From NCBI RefSeq assembly GCF_014652615.1, contig NZ_BMZD01000003.1:513419-577418 (forward strand): a stretch of DNA of 64,000 nucleotides, written 5' to 3'. This DNA is from Novosphingobium arvoryzae (GTDB lineage Bacteria; Pseudomonadota; Alphaproteobacteria; Sphingomonadales; Sphingomonadaceae). Below are positions 51,376-60,621 of the stretch, piece after piece. The number at the start of each line of letters is the position of its first letter. Position 1 is the stretch's first letter. Position numbers and translations under genes: made by a program. Under the pieces are notes generated by a model. The model was not told the origin of the DNA. It searched no databases and saw nothing but the letters and a program-made list of their open reading frames with translations.

Positions 51376-52203
51376 TTACGGCCGTTCCAGCGCCCGGATC
51401 GCAATGTCGAGCTGAACGCGGGTAATCTCGCCCGTGTGGACCTGGCGGACCGTGCCATCGCTGGCAATGAACAGGGTCGTCGGCAGCGCTCCGGCGCCAG
51501 TCATCTCGCTCAGCAGCCCTGACGGATCGCTGGCGACATGGGCAGGATCAAGCCCTTGAGCGCGCAGGAAAACCCTGATCTGGGCGGACGTTTCGCCCTG
51601 GTTCACCAGCAGGATTTCGGCCCGGCGCTCCGTTGCGGCCGCCCGCGTCAGCATCGGCATTTCGCGGCGGCAGGGTGGGCACCAGGTGGCCCATAGGTTC
51701 AGCACGATGGGCCGCCCCCGCAGGTCTCCAATCTGCCAGTGCGGCGAAACGCCGGGCTCCGCTGTAACCCGCTCCAGGGTCAGGGCCTGCGGCAGGCGGA
51801 GCGACGATTTGCTCTCTCCGGCAGCTAGGAAGCCGGCCCAAGCTAGAGCCAGGCCGGCCAGCACACCCAGCCCGGCTAGTACCGGTCTGCTTTGGCGCAA
51901 GGTCACGATTACCACCAGTCCGGCGGCTGCCACGCCGGCACGCCAGTCCCAACCGCCCAGCCATGCCTGCAGAGCCGCGACCGGCTCCAGCGCATAGCTT
52001 TCGCGATACTGCCAGACGTGGCCAGCCCGTGCGGCGATGATGCCCGCCAGCAGGGCCAGGCCTGCCGGTTGCCAGGCAGCCACGCGATAGCGGCGCGCGA
52101 TCCAGTCCAGTGCCGTCAGGAAAGCGAGCATCAGGCCCACTGCCAAGAGGCGGTCCAGCGCCAGTGCTAGCGGGCCAATCTGGATGATGGTGTCCGGGTT
52201 CAA
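51376..52203 (-). CDS. TlpA-like thioredoxin with N-terminal membrane domain
   Basis: A 275-residue protein. The N-terminal half has several transmembrane helices resembling a prolipoprotein diacylglyceryl transferase-like (Lgt) domain. The C-terminal domain is a TlpA/ResA thioredoxin with WATWCPPCRREMP. Such proteins reduce periplasmic disulfides, e.g. for c-type cytochromes or copper sites. The start is probably TTG 52203, before the first helix; the longer upstream frame is not conserved. It converges with the ferritin-like gene. Confidence 0.7.
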   Translation of the reverse strand: MNPDTIIQIGPLALALDRLLAVGLMLAFLTALDWIARRYRVAAWQPAGLALLAGIIAARAGHVWQYRESYALEPVAALQAWLGGWDWRAGVAAAGLVVIVTLRQSRPVLAGLGVLAGLALAWAGFLAAGESKSSLRLPQALTLERVTAEPGVSPHWQIGDLRGRPIVLNLWATWCPPCRREMPMLTRAAATERRAEILLVNQGETSAQIRVFLRAQGLDPAHVASDPSGLLSEMTGAGALPTTLFIASDGTVRQVHTGEITRVQLDIAIRALERP

Positions 52204-52350
52204 GGTGCTTTGCCGATCATGACGAATATCAATGACGTTGTAACTGCCACGTCTAGCAGGAACGCTTCCCCGATTGTCCAGAGCGGGAACATTGCCATGA
52301 ATGCAACATTTATCTAAAACGATCAAACAGGGGCGGATCAGGAGGGGAAT

Positions 52351-53001
52351 ATGGACGATAGTGACGGTAAGGCTTGTTACGCCCCGGTACGCATTGGCGA
52401 AGCCGCGCCGGATTTCGTTGCTCGTTCGACCGAAGGAATGGTTCGCCTGTCCGACTATCGCGGCCGCTGGCTGGTGTTCTTCTCGCACCCTGGCGACTTC
52501 ACCCCGGTCTGCACCAGTGAATTCGTGGCTTTCGCCCGTACCTTTGACCGCTTCGAGGCTTTGGGTTGCAGTCTGCTTGGCCATTCGGTCGACAGCTTGT
52601 TTTCCCATCTCGCCTGGATCCGCGCCTTGCATGACGACTTGGGCGTCACTGTGCCGTTTCCCATCGTCGAGGATCCCAACCTCGAGATCGCGCGCGCCTT
52701 TGGCATGGTTTCAGCCGAAGCACATAATGCAGCATCAGTGCGTGCAGCCTATTTCATCGATCCGGCAGGCATTGTCCGCGCGATGAACTGGTATCCGATG
52801 GCCGTTGGGCGTTCGGTTGATGAGATCTTGAGGATCGTTACTGCACTCCAGCGTACGGAAGATGGGCAATGTCTGGCGCCTGAAGGCTGGCAGCCGGGCG
52901 ATCGGTTGCTGGCGCCGCCGGGGTTCAGCAAGGACGACGCCCTGGCCGCCGACAAGGCGACGGAATGGTTCTATCGTCCAGTTACGGACCAGCAGTCATG
53001 A
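52351..53001 (+). CDS. 1-Cys peroxiredoxin (second Prx6-type)
   Basis: A 216-residue homologue of the peroxiredoxin at 39469, with the peroxidatic Cys C54 in TPVCTSEF and the shared EGWQPGDR tail. Sequence differences show it is diverged. It overlaps the ArsR gene (ATGA), so a pair of regulator and peroxidase is formed. AGGAGG precedes the ATG. It has an extra Cys9. Confidence 0.88.
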   Translation: MDDSDGKACYAPVRIGEAAPDFVARSTEGMVRLSDYRGRWLVFFSHPGDFTPVCTSEFVAFARTFDRFEALGCSLLGHSVDSLFSHLAWIRALHDDLGVTVPFPIVEDPNLEIARAFGMVSAEAHNAASVRAAYFIDPAGIVRAMNWYPMAVGRSVDEILRIVTALQRTEDGQCLAPEGWQPGDRLLAPPGFSKDDALAADKATEWFYRPVTDQQS

Positions 53002-53390
53002 TGGCGCCTGACACTTCCCAGACTGCGACCAGCACCGAGGAGCAGGCTGAACTGCTGCGCGTGCTCGGCCACCCGATGCGCCTTGCGGTTCTCAAGGAGT
53101 TGACCGGGGGCGAGCGCTCGGTGGGCGACATCGCGGAGCGCACGGGGCTTGGTCTCTCTGTGCTCAGTCAGCAACTGGCGATACTGCGCAAGGCGGCGCT
53201 GGTCTCTTCGCGGCGTGAAGCCAAGCAGGTGTTCTACACGATTGATGCCGATCAGATGAAAGTGGCCCGAGCCGTTCTTGATGACTTGGTTCCCGCAGGC
53301 GAGGTGAATGTTCCGAAGGAGAATATTGGCTTCGGTAACGCCCGGCTCGGCGCGGCCATGTTTGCCCGTGTCAGCCGCGTTACGCGCTGA
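52998..53390 (+). CDS. ArsR family regulator (second)
   Basis: A 130-residue winged-helix regulator: LRVLGHPMRLAVLKELTGG (about 20-38), recognition helix in GLSVLSQQLAILRKAALV (about 54-71). It has no cysteine, so unlike the first ArsR it cannot sense via thiols. Start ATG 52998 overlaps the peroxiredoxin stop; ATG 53001 is possible. It may repress the peroxiredoxin and perhaps the bd oxidase genes downstream, with which it converges (cydC on the other strand). Confidence 0.8.
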   Translation: MMAPDTSQTATSTEEQAELLRVLGHPMRLAVLKELTGGERSVGDIAERTGLGLSVLSQQLAILRKAALVSSRREAKQVFYTIDADQMKVARAVLDDLVPAGEVNVPKENIGFGNARLGAAMFARVSRVTR

Positions 53391-54978
53391 CAGGGACGAG
53401 CGTGACCACCTGACGAGCGAGCGCGTGCAGTCCGCTGCGGTGGCTGACCAACACCAATCCAGTTTCGGTGCGGTCCAGCCAGGCGGACAAGCGCTGATAC
53501 AGCGCGTGCTCCGTTTCGGGATCCAGGCCCTCACTCGGCTCATCGAGCACGAGCCAGGGTTTGCCCGCTAGCAGCGCACGGGCCAGCACCAAACGCTTGC
53601 GCTGGCCGCCCGACAAGCGCGCGCCATTGTCGCCGAGCCACTGAGTAAGCCCTTCGGGAAGGTTGCGGACCGTTTCAGCAAGGCAAGCGGTTTCCAGCGC
53701 AGCCCACATTTCCGGCTCGCTAATGCCCTGGCGGGCCAGGCGCAGATTGTCCGCGACGGTGCCGGCAATCAGTCCGGCATCCTGCGCAGCGTAGGCAAAG
53801 AGCGGGCGCAGGCCTGCTAGCCCCAGGGTGCGAACGCCCTGCCCGTCCACGGCCAGGCCCTCCGGCGCATCGCTGCGCAAGCCGATGAGCGTGCCCAGCA
53901 GGCGCGACTTGCCTGACCCCGAAGGCCCGCCAATCAGCAGGCGCCCGCCCGGCGGCACGACATAGGATTGACCCTCGATGGTGAGGGCAATGCTCCCGCC
54001 GTTAGTGGACAAAGCCGCATCGATCTCGCGGGCAGGCAGCGTGGCGATGCTTTCCAGGCGGATGATGGCATCCTGCACGCGCAGGCGCTCCATGTCCGTC
54101 CGGGCCAGCACCGACCAATTTTCCGCCGCGGCTGCCGCCGCAAGCGCTGCCAGGGCAACCAGCGCTGCGCCGCCATCGGCAAGCGCCAGCACGCTCGCCA
54201 CGGTCAAGCCGGCCAACACCAATTGCGCGCCCTGTATCACCGCTTCGCCCCGGACCACCGCACTGCGCGCCGCGTCCAGCGCGCGGGCGTGCGGCTCCAG
54301 CGCGGCGATGACCTGCGTGCCAAGGTTATAGACCGCGATTTCGCCGGAACAGGCGGCATAACTCGTATAGTCAGCCTTGAGACGATTGAGAGCTGCAGCA
54401 TGGTCCTGACGGGGCTTTGTCAGCAGCCGGGGCGCCAGCACCCGCGAGGATAGCCGCATCGCCGCAAGGCCCGCCAGCAAGGCAAGCGCCGCCGGCAAGC
54501 CTGCAAGGCTTGACGCGATCAGGCCCGCACCTGCTCCGGCCAGCGCACCCGGAACCGTGACCTTGCGTACCACGCTGTCCTCTAGCGCATCGACATCGGA
54601 GCCAAGCCGCGCTGCCATATCACCGCTGGACTGGGCCAGAGCGCGGGATGGGTCGGTTCCTGCAAGCTTTGCAAACAGCGTAGGCCGCAAGTCCGCCAGG
54701 GCAAAGAGCGCGGCCCGGTGGCTGTACAAGCGCTCACTATAGCGGCTGAGCGTGCGGGCGATTGCCAGCCCCCGGATCCCGGCACTGGGCAGTAGGTAGT
54801 TGAAGGCGCGCACGCTGGCGATGCCGCTCGCCCCGGCAATGGCAGCGCCGGTCAGGAACCAGCCGGACAAGGCCAGAAGCGCTACTCCGGCCACCGCCGC
54901 AACCATGGCCAGGCTGATGGCAATGACCGTGCTTCGGCGCTGCCTGCGTGTTGCATCGCGCAGGAGACGTTCGATCAT
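53380..54978 (-). CDS. cydC: Thiol reductant ABC exporter CydC subunit
   Basis: A 532-residue ABC exporter subunit: six helices at the N-terminus, Walker A GGPSGSGKS (about 362-370), signature LSGGQ with RKRLVLARALL and Walker B LVLDEPSEG. With CydD it exports glutathione or cysteine to the periplasm and is required for assembly of bd oxidase. Its start overlaps the cydD stop (ATGA). It overlaps the ArsR gene tail at its 3' end by 11 bases. Confidence 0.9.
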   Translation of the reverse strand: MIERLLRDATRRQRRSTVIAISLAMVAAVAGVALLALSGWFLTGAAIAGASGIASVRAFNYLLPSAGIRGLAIARTLSRYSERLYSHRAALFALADLRPTLFAKLAGTDPSRALAQSSGDMAARLGSDVDALEDSVVRKVTVPGALAGAGAGLIASSLAGLPAALALLAGLAAMRLSSRVLAPRLLTKPRQDHAAALNRLKADYTSYAACSGEIAVYNLGTQVIAALEPHARALDAARSAVVRGEAVIQGAQLVLAGLTVASVLALADGGAALVALAALAAAAAAENWSVLARTDMERLRVQDAIIRLESIATLPAREIDAALSTNGGSIALTIEGQSYVVPPGGRLLIGGPSGSGKSRLLGTLIGLRSDAPEGLAVDGQGVRTLGLAGLRPLFAYAAQDAGLIAGTVADNLRLARQGISEPEMWAALETACLAETVRNLPEGLTQWLGDNGARLSGGQRKRLVLARALLAGKPWLVLDEPSEGLDPETEHALYQRLSAWLDRTETGLVLVSHRSGLHALARQVVTLVPVSA

Positions 54979-56600
54979 GCCATCACCATGCGGCTTGTCG
55001 CACAGGCAATCAGCGCCGGATCGTGCGTCGCCGCGATCACCAGGCGGCTGCGGGCAGTGTCTTGCAGTAAGGCAATGACCTTGGCAGCGGTTTCGGGGTC
55101 GAGATCAGCGGTCGGCTCATCGAGCAGCAGCACTGGCCGCTCGCTGCCAATAGCGCGCACCAGCCCGATCCGGCGCCGTTCGCCGCCGGACAGGCCGGAG
55201 CCGCGCGGATCGATCGTCAGGTCTTCACCTCGCGCGGCGATCAGGGCGGACAATCCGCTTGCCTCGGTTAACCGGGCCAGTTCCTGCGGTGCCAGGCTCT
55301 TGTTCCCCAGTTGAAGGTTGTCAGCCAGCGTGCCTGGCAGCAGCAGAGGGCGTTGCCCGGCCCAACCGGTAAGAGCCAGCAACTCTTCCGCGGCCACCGG
55401 CGTACCATCATGGATAATCTGCCCCCCCGATACAGGCGCCAGTCCGATCAGAGCATGGAGCAGCGAGGATTTACCGACCCCTGTTGGGCCAGTGACGACA
55501 TGGAGGCCGGGCCCCCGCCAAGACGCGGTGATCGGGCCAATAGAATTGCCGTCATCGTAACGGATCATAAGGCCTTGGGTGCTGAGCTCGCCGATGCGAT
55601 CGGGCAGAGGGGCTGTAGCGGGCGGCGTGGTACGATGAGCTTGTTCTAGCGCTGCGGCCACGCTGCGTTCTGCCGCTTGACCCTGCTGCTTGTCATGGTA
55701 GGCCGCCGCTAGCCGCCGCATGCCCAGATAGAATTCCGGGGCGAGCGCGAGGGCGAAGAAGGCCTCGCCAAGGCTCAGGTCTTCCGGGGCCGGGAACGGT
55801 AGCAGCCCCAGTAGCGAGAAGCCGCAATAGACCGCCACTAGTGCGACAGATAGGGCCGCGAAGAACTCCATCATGGCGCTGGATACGAAGGCGATTTTCA
55901 GGATCTGCATGGTCCGGGCCGCAACATCGCGGGCGGCTCCGCCGATCTGGCGCGTAACGCGATCCTCCGCCCCGAAAGCCAGGATCGCCGGAAGCGCGGC
56001 TACGCGATCGACGAACAGGCCGGACAATCGTGAAAGGGCCAGGAACTGCCGGTCCGCCTCCGCTTTGCCGGCGAGTCCCGCCAGCGCCATGCCCGCCCCG
56101 AAGGGGATCAGCGTTGCCAGCAGGATCAGGGCCGAAAACCAGCTGGCCAGAGCGACCGCTGCTGCGATGATCAGCGGGGATAGCATGGCCGCCATCCGCA
56201 GCGGCTGAAAGCGGGCGATTAGTCCTTCATGCGCTTCCACGTCGTCGATCGCTACGCGCAGATCCTCGCCAATCAGGCGGCCGCCCATTTGCCCGCTTGG
56301 CAGCAATGCGGTCATCACACTGGCTCGCAATGCAGACTTCGCATGAGTGGCTGCCTGTTGGCCTTTCAGCCCCGCTAAGGCCTGAGCGCCGGCGCGAAGC
56401 AATCCGCTTAACCCTACCCCGGCCAGCAGCCCCCAAGCCTGATTTGCAAGCCCACCAGCTGTCCACGATGCGATAAACGCGGCCAGACACCCGGCGAACA
56501 GCACGGCGCCTACTGTGTCACCCAGCCACCATAGTGTTGCGATCTGGCCGGTCAGGCTTGACGACCTTATGAGAGAGGATCGAGGCTGGTGCAGGGGCAT
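54975..56600 (-). CDS. cydD: Thiol reductant ABC exporter CydD subunit
   Basis: A 541-residue ABC exporter subunit. Walker A GPTGVGKS (about 369-376), signature LSGGE with RRRIGLVRAIG, and Walker B LLLDEPTADLDP. It forms a heterodimer with CydC. ATG 56600 opens the frame, and it is divergent from cydA by a 120-bp intergenic region. Confidence 0.9.
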   Translation of the reverse strand: MPLHQPRSSLIRSSSLTGQIATLWWLGDTVGAVLFAGCLAAFIASWTAGGLANQAWGLLAGVGLSGLLRAGAQALAGLKGQQAATHAKSALRASVMTALLPSGQMGGRLIGEDLRVAIDDVEAHEGLIARFQPLRMAAMLSPLIIAAAVALASWFSALILLATLIPFGAGMALAGLAGKAEADRQFLALSRLSGLFVDRVAALPAILAFGAEDRVTRQIGGAARDVAARTMQILKIAFVSSAMMEFFAALSVALVAVYCGFSLLGLLPFPAPEDLSLGEAFFALALAPEFYLGMRRLAAAYHDKQQGQAAERSVAAALEQAHRTTPPATAPLPDRIGELSTQGLMIRYDDGNSIGPITASWRGPGLHVVTGPTGVGKSSLLHALIGLAPVSGGQIIHDGTPVAAEELLALTGWAGQRPLLLPGTLADNLQLGNKSLAPQELARLTEASGLSALIAARGEDLTIDPRGSGLSGGERRRIGLVRAIGSERPVLLLDEPTADLDPETAAKVIALLQDTARSRLVIAATHDPALIACATSRMVMA

Positions 56601-56720
56601 GGATACTTTCAGATCACAATTGACGACAGTGTCATGTTAGCATATTCGCAAATTCAATAATTGAGTGGATGCGCTGAGTCGAGTCCCGTCCGGCAATAGG
56701 GCCGGTGAAGGAGCGTGCAT
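56601..56720. promoter_or_regulatory. Divergent promoter region of cydDC and cydABX
   Basis: A 120-bp AT-richer gap that must contain promoters in both directions. It holds the perfect 11-bp palindrome TCAATAATTGA (56654-56664). The palindrome is not a standard FNR box (TTGAT-N4-ATCAA). An oxygen or redox regulator could bind here; none can be named. Confidence 0.4.
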
Positions 56721-58289
56721 ATGGATATGGCTGTTGTCGAGCTTAGTCGGCTCCAGTTCGCGCTAACCGCGATGTATCACTTTCTTTTTGTTCCCCTGAC
56801 ACTTGGCTTGTCGTTCTTGCTGGTCATTATGGAAAGCATCTATGTGATGACCGGCCGGGAAATCTGGCGGACCATCACGCGCTTCTGGGGCAAGCTGTTC
56901 GGCATCAACTTCGTGCTCGGCGTTGCTACCGGCATCACCATGGAGTTCGAGTTCGGGACCAACTGGGCTTATTACTCGCACTACGTTGGCGACATTTTCG
57001 GGGCGCCGCTGGCGATCGAAGGGCTGATGGCCTTCTTCCTTGAAGCGACGTTTGTGGGCCTCATGTTCTTTGGCTGGGACAAGCTGTCGAAGGTTGCGCA
57101 CCTGGTAGTCACATTCCTCGTCGCGCTCGGCTCCAACCTTTCGGCGCTGTGGATCCTCATCGCCAATGGCTGGATGCAGAACCCGGTCGGTGCGCGCTTC
57201 AATCCTGAAACCATGCGCATGGAAGTGATCGATTTCTATTCGGTCCTGTTCAACCCGGTCGCGCAGGCCAAGTTCGTACACACCGTCAGCGCGGGCTATG
57301 TCGCGGCATCGGTCTTCGTCATGGGCGTGTCCGCCTACTATCTGCTCAAGGGCAAGTGGACCAATGTGGCCCGCCGATCTATGATGGTCGCCTCCGCCTT
57401 TGGTCTGGCTTCCTCGCTCTCTGTCGTCGTGCTGGGTGACGAATCCGGCTACGCACTGACTGACAACCAGCGCATGAAGCTCGCCGCGATCGAGGCCATG
57501 TGGCACACCGAGGAGGCCCCTGCCGGCCTCTCGATCTTCGGCATTCCGGACATGGAAGCCCAGGAGACGCACTTTGAAGTGAAGGTCCCCTATGTGCTGG
57601 GCCTGATTTCCACCCGCAGCCTGACCGGCGAGGTCATGGGCATCAACGAACTGGTGCTGAAGGCGGACGAACGTATTCGTAGCGGCATCGTTGCTTATGA
57701 CGCGGTCGAGAAGCTGAAGGTCAACCGCACGGATATGGCCGCGCGCGAGCAGTTTGAACGGCACAAGGCCGATCTTGGCTATGCCATGCTGCTCAAGCGT
57801 CACGTGGCCGATCCGCGCGCTGCCAGTGATCAGCAGATCTTGCTGGCCGCGAAGGATACCATTCCCAACGTGCCGGTGATGTTCTGGCTGTTCCGTATCA
57901 TGGCGGGGCTCGGCTTCTTCTTCATCGGGTTCTTCGCGTTGGCCTTCTACTGCGCCTCGGCGTGTCAGTTCAGCAAGCCTTGGTTCTTGAAGATCGCGGT
58001 CGCCATTATCCCGCTGCCGTGGATCGCGATTGAGTTCGGTTGGATGTTGGCGGAGATCGGACGGCAACCCTGGGCCGTGGAAGGCGTATTGCCGACGTTC
58101 CTTGCCGCATCCTCGCTCTCCATCAGCCAGATCTGGACCACGATCATCGGCTTTACGTTACTCTACGGTACTTTGGCTGTCATCGAGGTGCGCCTGATGA
58201 TCGCCACCATCCGGAAGGGTCCGGTAGAGCACCATGAACCCGAAATGTCGCGCGGCCAGGCGGGCTATGCTCCGCTGCCGGCGGAATAA
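56721..58289 (+). CDS. cydA: Cytochrome bd oxidase subunit I
   Basis: A 522-residue quinol oxidase subunit. The heme b ligand region MYHFLFVPLTLG has H20 (E. coli H19), KFVHTVSAGYV has the H186 equivalent, and WLFRIMAGLG has the Met ligand (E. coli M393). GWMLAEIGRQPWAVEGVLPT matches the GRQPW motif. It oxidises quinol and reduces O2 to water in the inner membrane. ATG 56721 is seven bases from AAGGAG; GTG 56715 is the alternative. bd oxidases tolerate sulfide, which fits the surroundings. Confidence 0.95.
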   Translation: MDMAVVELSRLQFALTAMYHFLFVPLTLGLSFLLVIMESIYVMTGREIWRTITRFWGKLFGINFVLGVATGITMEFEFGTNWAYYSHYVGDIFGAPLAIEGLMAFFLEATFVGLMFFGWDKLSKVAHLVVTFLVALGSNLSALWILIANGWMQNPVGARFNPETMRMEVIDFYSVLFNPVAQAKFVHTVSAGYVAASVFVMGVSAYYLLKGKWTNVARRSMMVASAFGLASSLSVVVLGDESGYALTDNQRMKLAAIEAMWHTEEAPAGLSIFGIPDMEAQETHFEVKVPYVLGLISTRSLTGEVMGINELVLKADERIRSGIVAYDAVEKLKVNRTDMAAREQFERHKADLGYAMLLKRHVADPRAASDQQILLAAKDTIPNVPVMFWLFRIMAGLGFFFIGFFALAFYCASACQFSKPWFLKIAVAIIPLPWIAIEFGWMLAEIGRQPWAVEGVLPTFLAASSLSISQIWTTIIGFTLLYGTLAVIEVRLMIATIRKGPVEHHEPEMSRGQAGYAPLPAE

Positions 58290-58303
58290 GGGAGGAACAC
58301 GAA

Positions 58304-59452
58304 ATGGAAATCCCTCTCGACTACGAAACCCTCCGGGTAATCTGGTGGGGTCTGATGGGCACCTTGCTGATTGGCTTTGCACTGACTGATGGATATGACC
58401 TCGGCGTGGCCTCACTGATGCCCTTCATCGGCAAGACGGACGAGGAACGCCGCATGGCGATCAACGCCATCGCGCCGCACTGGGAAGGCCACCAGGTTTG
58501 GTTCATCCTGGGCGGCGGGGCGATCTTTGCGGCCTGGCCGTTCGTCTATGCGGTCAGCTTTTCCGGCTTTTACCTCGCCATGTTCCTGGTGCTGTCGGCC
58601 CTGATCCTGCGCCCCGTGGCGTTCAAGTACCGGTCCAAGCGCCCGGACGCCGCCTGGCGCAGTCGCTGGGACTGGGCGCTGTTCATCGGAGGCTTCGTGC
58701 CCGCGCTGGTGTTCGGCGTGGCAGTGGGCAACGTGCTGCAGGGCGCGCCGTTCCGGCTCGATAGCGACTTGCGTAGTTTCTACGAGGGCTCGCTGCTGGG
58801 CCTGTTCTCGCCCTTTGCGCTGATGACCGGGCTGCTTTCGGTCGCGATGGTGGTGATGCATGGCGCCGGCTTCCTCTCGGTCAAGATCGAGCGGGGGGCC
58901 GTGCTGGACCGTGCCCGGCGGATCGGCAGCGTGGCAGCCATCGCCAGCGTCATCCTGTTTGCGGCCGGCGGCCTGTGGGTTGCCAATGGCGCGATGGGCT
59001 TCCGGCTGGAAGGCGTGGTCGATCCGAATGGTCCCTCCAACCCCCTGTTCATCAAGACCGTGGCCGCTCCGGGTGCGTGGATTGACAATTACGGTCGCTA
59101 TCCCTGGATGGTGATTGCGCCCATTCTGGGCCTGGTCGGACCGCTTGTTGCGCTGCTGGGTATCCGCCACCACAGCCATGTGCTGCACTTGGCCGGATCG
59201 TCGCTGGCCACTGTCGGCATCATCGCCACGGTCGGCCTGTCGATGTTCCCCTTCATCCTGCCCAGTTCGATCGATCCGCAATCGAGCCTGACAGCGTGGA
59301 ACGCCTCGTCCAGCCACCTGACGCTGTGGATCATGCTGATCGTGACGGTGATCTTCCTGCCGCTGGTTCTGACCTACACCGCCTGGGTGATGAAGGTCCT
59401 GTTCGGCCGGGTGACCCTGCGCGACGTGCGCACTAACCCCGACTTCTATTAA
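58304..59452 (+). CDS. cydB: Cytochrome bd oxidase subunit II
   Basis: A 382-residue membrane subunit, close to the 379 of E. coli. The start WWGLMGTLLIGFALTDGYDLG (split here: LIGFALTDGYDLG with the conserved Asp, about 25-37) and the PHWEGHQVWFILGGGAIFAAWP segment are family marks. It partners CydA; GGAGG lies upstream of ATG 58304 and the gap from cydA is 14 bases. Confidence 0.95.
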   Translation: MEIPLDYETLRVIWWGLMGTLLIGFALTDGYDLGVASLMPFIGKTDEERRMAINAIAPHWEGHQVWFILGGGAIFAAWPFVYAVSFSGFYLAMFLVLSALILRPVAFKYRSKRPDAAWRSRWDWALFIGGFVPALVFGVAVGNVLQGAPFRLDSDLRSFYEGSLLGLFSPFALMTGLLSVAMVVMHGAGFLSVKIERGAVLDRARRIGSVAAIASVILFAAGGLWVANGAMGFRLEGVVDPNGPSNPLFIKTVAAPGAWIDNYGRYPWMVIAPILGLVGPLVALLGIRHHSHVLHLAGSSLATVGIIATVGLSMFPFILPSSIDPQSSLTAWNASSSHLTLWIMLIVTVIFLPLVLTYTAWVMKVLFGRVTLRDVRTNPDFY

Positions 59453-59464
59453 GGAGCCAAAACG

Positions 59465-59575
59465 ATGTGGTATTTCGCATGGATCTTGGGGCTCGGCCTG
59501 GCGCTCGCCTTTGGTATCATCAACGGGATGTGGCATGAATTCCAGTCGCCACTGGATGAGGACCCTAACTTGTGA
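59465..59575 (+). CDS. cydX: Cytochrome bd oxidase small subunit CydX
   Basis: A 36-residue single-helix subunit that stabilises the oxidase. It has the CydX start MWYFAWILGLG with the conserved W and the helix to GIINGMWHE. It lies 12 bases after cydB with GGAG upstream. Its stop overlaps the next gene's ATG (TGATG), so cydABX and the DUF3365 gene form one operon. Confidence 0.9.
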   Translation: MWYFAWILGLGLALAFGIINGMWHEFQSPLDEDPNL

Positions 59576-60150
59576 TGCGCCTGATGTTCGCCGGCGCGGC
59601 CCTGGGGCTCGCCGGATGTGCGGCACCTGCGCCGCAACCGGTGGATGTTTCAGCCAAGTCGGCAGCGCTGGTCGACCGCTTTCAGGCTGATCTTCAGGGA
59701 CAGTTGCAGGAGGCGATGAAAGCCGGCGGCCCGGTGGGCGCTATCGGTGTATGCCAGCAGGCAGCACCGGCCATCGCCGCCAGCCTGTCTAAGGAAAGCG
59801 GGGCCGAGGTGCGTCGGATCGCGCTGAAGGAGCGCAACCCTGCCGCAGCGCCGGATGGTGAAATGCGCAAGCGGTTGGAGCAGCTGGCAGCCGCACCTTT
59901 GACCGCAGATGGGAAACCGTCAACGCTGCAGTGGACCAGCGGTTCGGGTTCTGGTGCCAAAGCGCATTATATGCGCGCGATTCCGATGAAGGAGCAGCCC
60001 TGCGCCGCCTGCCACGGCACTAATATCGCGCCCGATGTGAGTGAAAGGTTAGCGGAACTCTACCCGTTTGATCGGGCGACCGGGTTCAAGCCGGGCGACT
60101 TGCGCGGAGCAATCGCGATAAGCTGGCCAATCGCAGAAGATGCACAATAA
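59575..60150 (+). CDS. DUF3365 domain c-type haem lipoprotein
   Basis: A 191-residue exported protein. A lipoprotein signal (LGLAGC, Cys about 15) is followed by a Tll0287/DUF3365-like sensor-type domain and a haem-binding CAACH motif (about 142-146). It is a periplasmic haem protein anchored to the membrane. Translational coupling to cydX is unusual and suggests an electron-transfer or redox sensing role with the bd oxidase. ATG 59575 is preferred over GTG 59572. Confidence 0.75.
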   Translation: MRLMFAGAALGLAGCAAPAPQPVDVSAKSAALVDRFQADLQGQLQEAMKAGGPVGAIGVCQQAAPAIAASLSKESGAEVRRIALKERNPAAAPDGEMRKRLEQLAAAPLTADGKPSTLQWTSGSGSGAKAHYMRAIPMKEQPCAACHGTNIAPDVSERLAELYPFDRATGFKPGDLRGAIAISWPIAEDAQ

Positions 60151-60168
60151 CGGATAGGAGCAGATGGC

Positions 60169-60564
60169 ATGAAGGGCTTTGTCGACAACATCGAGAAGCT
60201 TACGGAAGAGAACGACGATTTTCGGCGTGTGCTTTACACCGGCCACAATCTCCAGCTGGTCCTCATGGCCATCCAGCCCGGTGAAGAGATCGGCGAGGAA
60301 GTCCACGACGATCGTGACCAGTTTTTTCGCATAGAAGGCGGCGAAGGCGAAATCTGGATCGACGGCGTCTGCAACAAAGTCAGCGCTGATGACGGCGTAG
60401 TTGTCCCACAGGGCGCGCGCCACAACGTGATCAGCACGGGAAAGGAGCCGTTGCGGCTCTACACTATCTATGGTCCGCCAGAGCACATTGATGGCACGGT
60501 CCACAAAACCTGTGCCGCCGCTGCTGTCGATCACAAACACTTTGATGGGCGCACGACCGAGTAA
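60169..60564 (+). CDS. Cupin domain protein
   Basis: A 131-residue single cupin. The first metal motif is GEEIGEEVHDDRDQFFRIEGG, with His and Glu ligands, and the second is PQGARHNVIST, so one metal site is likely. It follows the haem gene by 18 bases with TAGGAG upstream. Small cupins may be dioxygenases or sensors; function here unknown. Confidence 0.75.
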   Translation: MKGFVDNIEKLTEENDDFRRVLYTGHNLQLVLMAIQPGEEIGEEVHDDRDQFFRIEGGEGEIWIDGVCNKVSADDGVVVPQGARHNVISTGKEPLRLYTIYGPPEHIDGTVHKTCAAAAVDHKHFDGRTTE

Positions 60565-60621
60565 GGCCTCTCGTATTTATAGCTTTATTCGATGATGGAA
60601 GTCCTGATCAGGGGAAAAGCG

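Noticed and set aside
56654..56664. An FNR box before cydA
   Set aside because: TCAATAATTGA is palindromic but does not have the TTGAT-N4-ATCAA pattern, so I list only a generic regulatory region.
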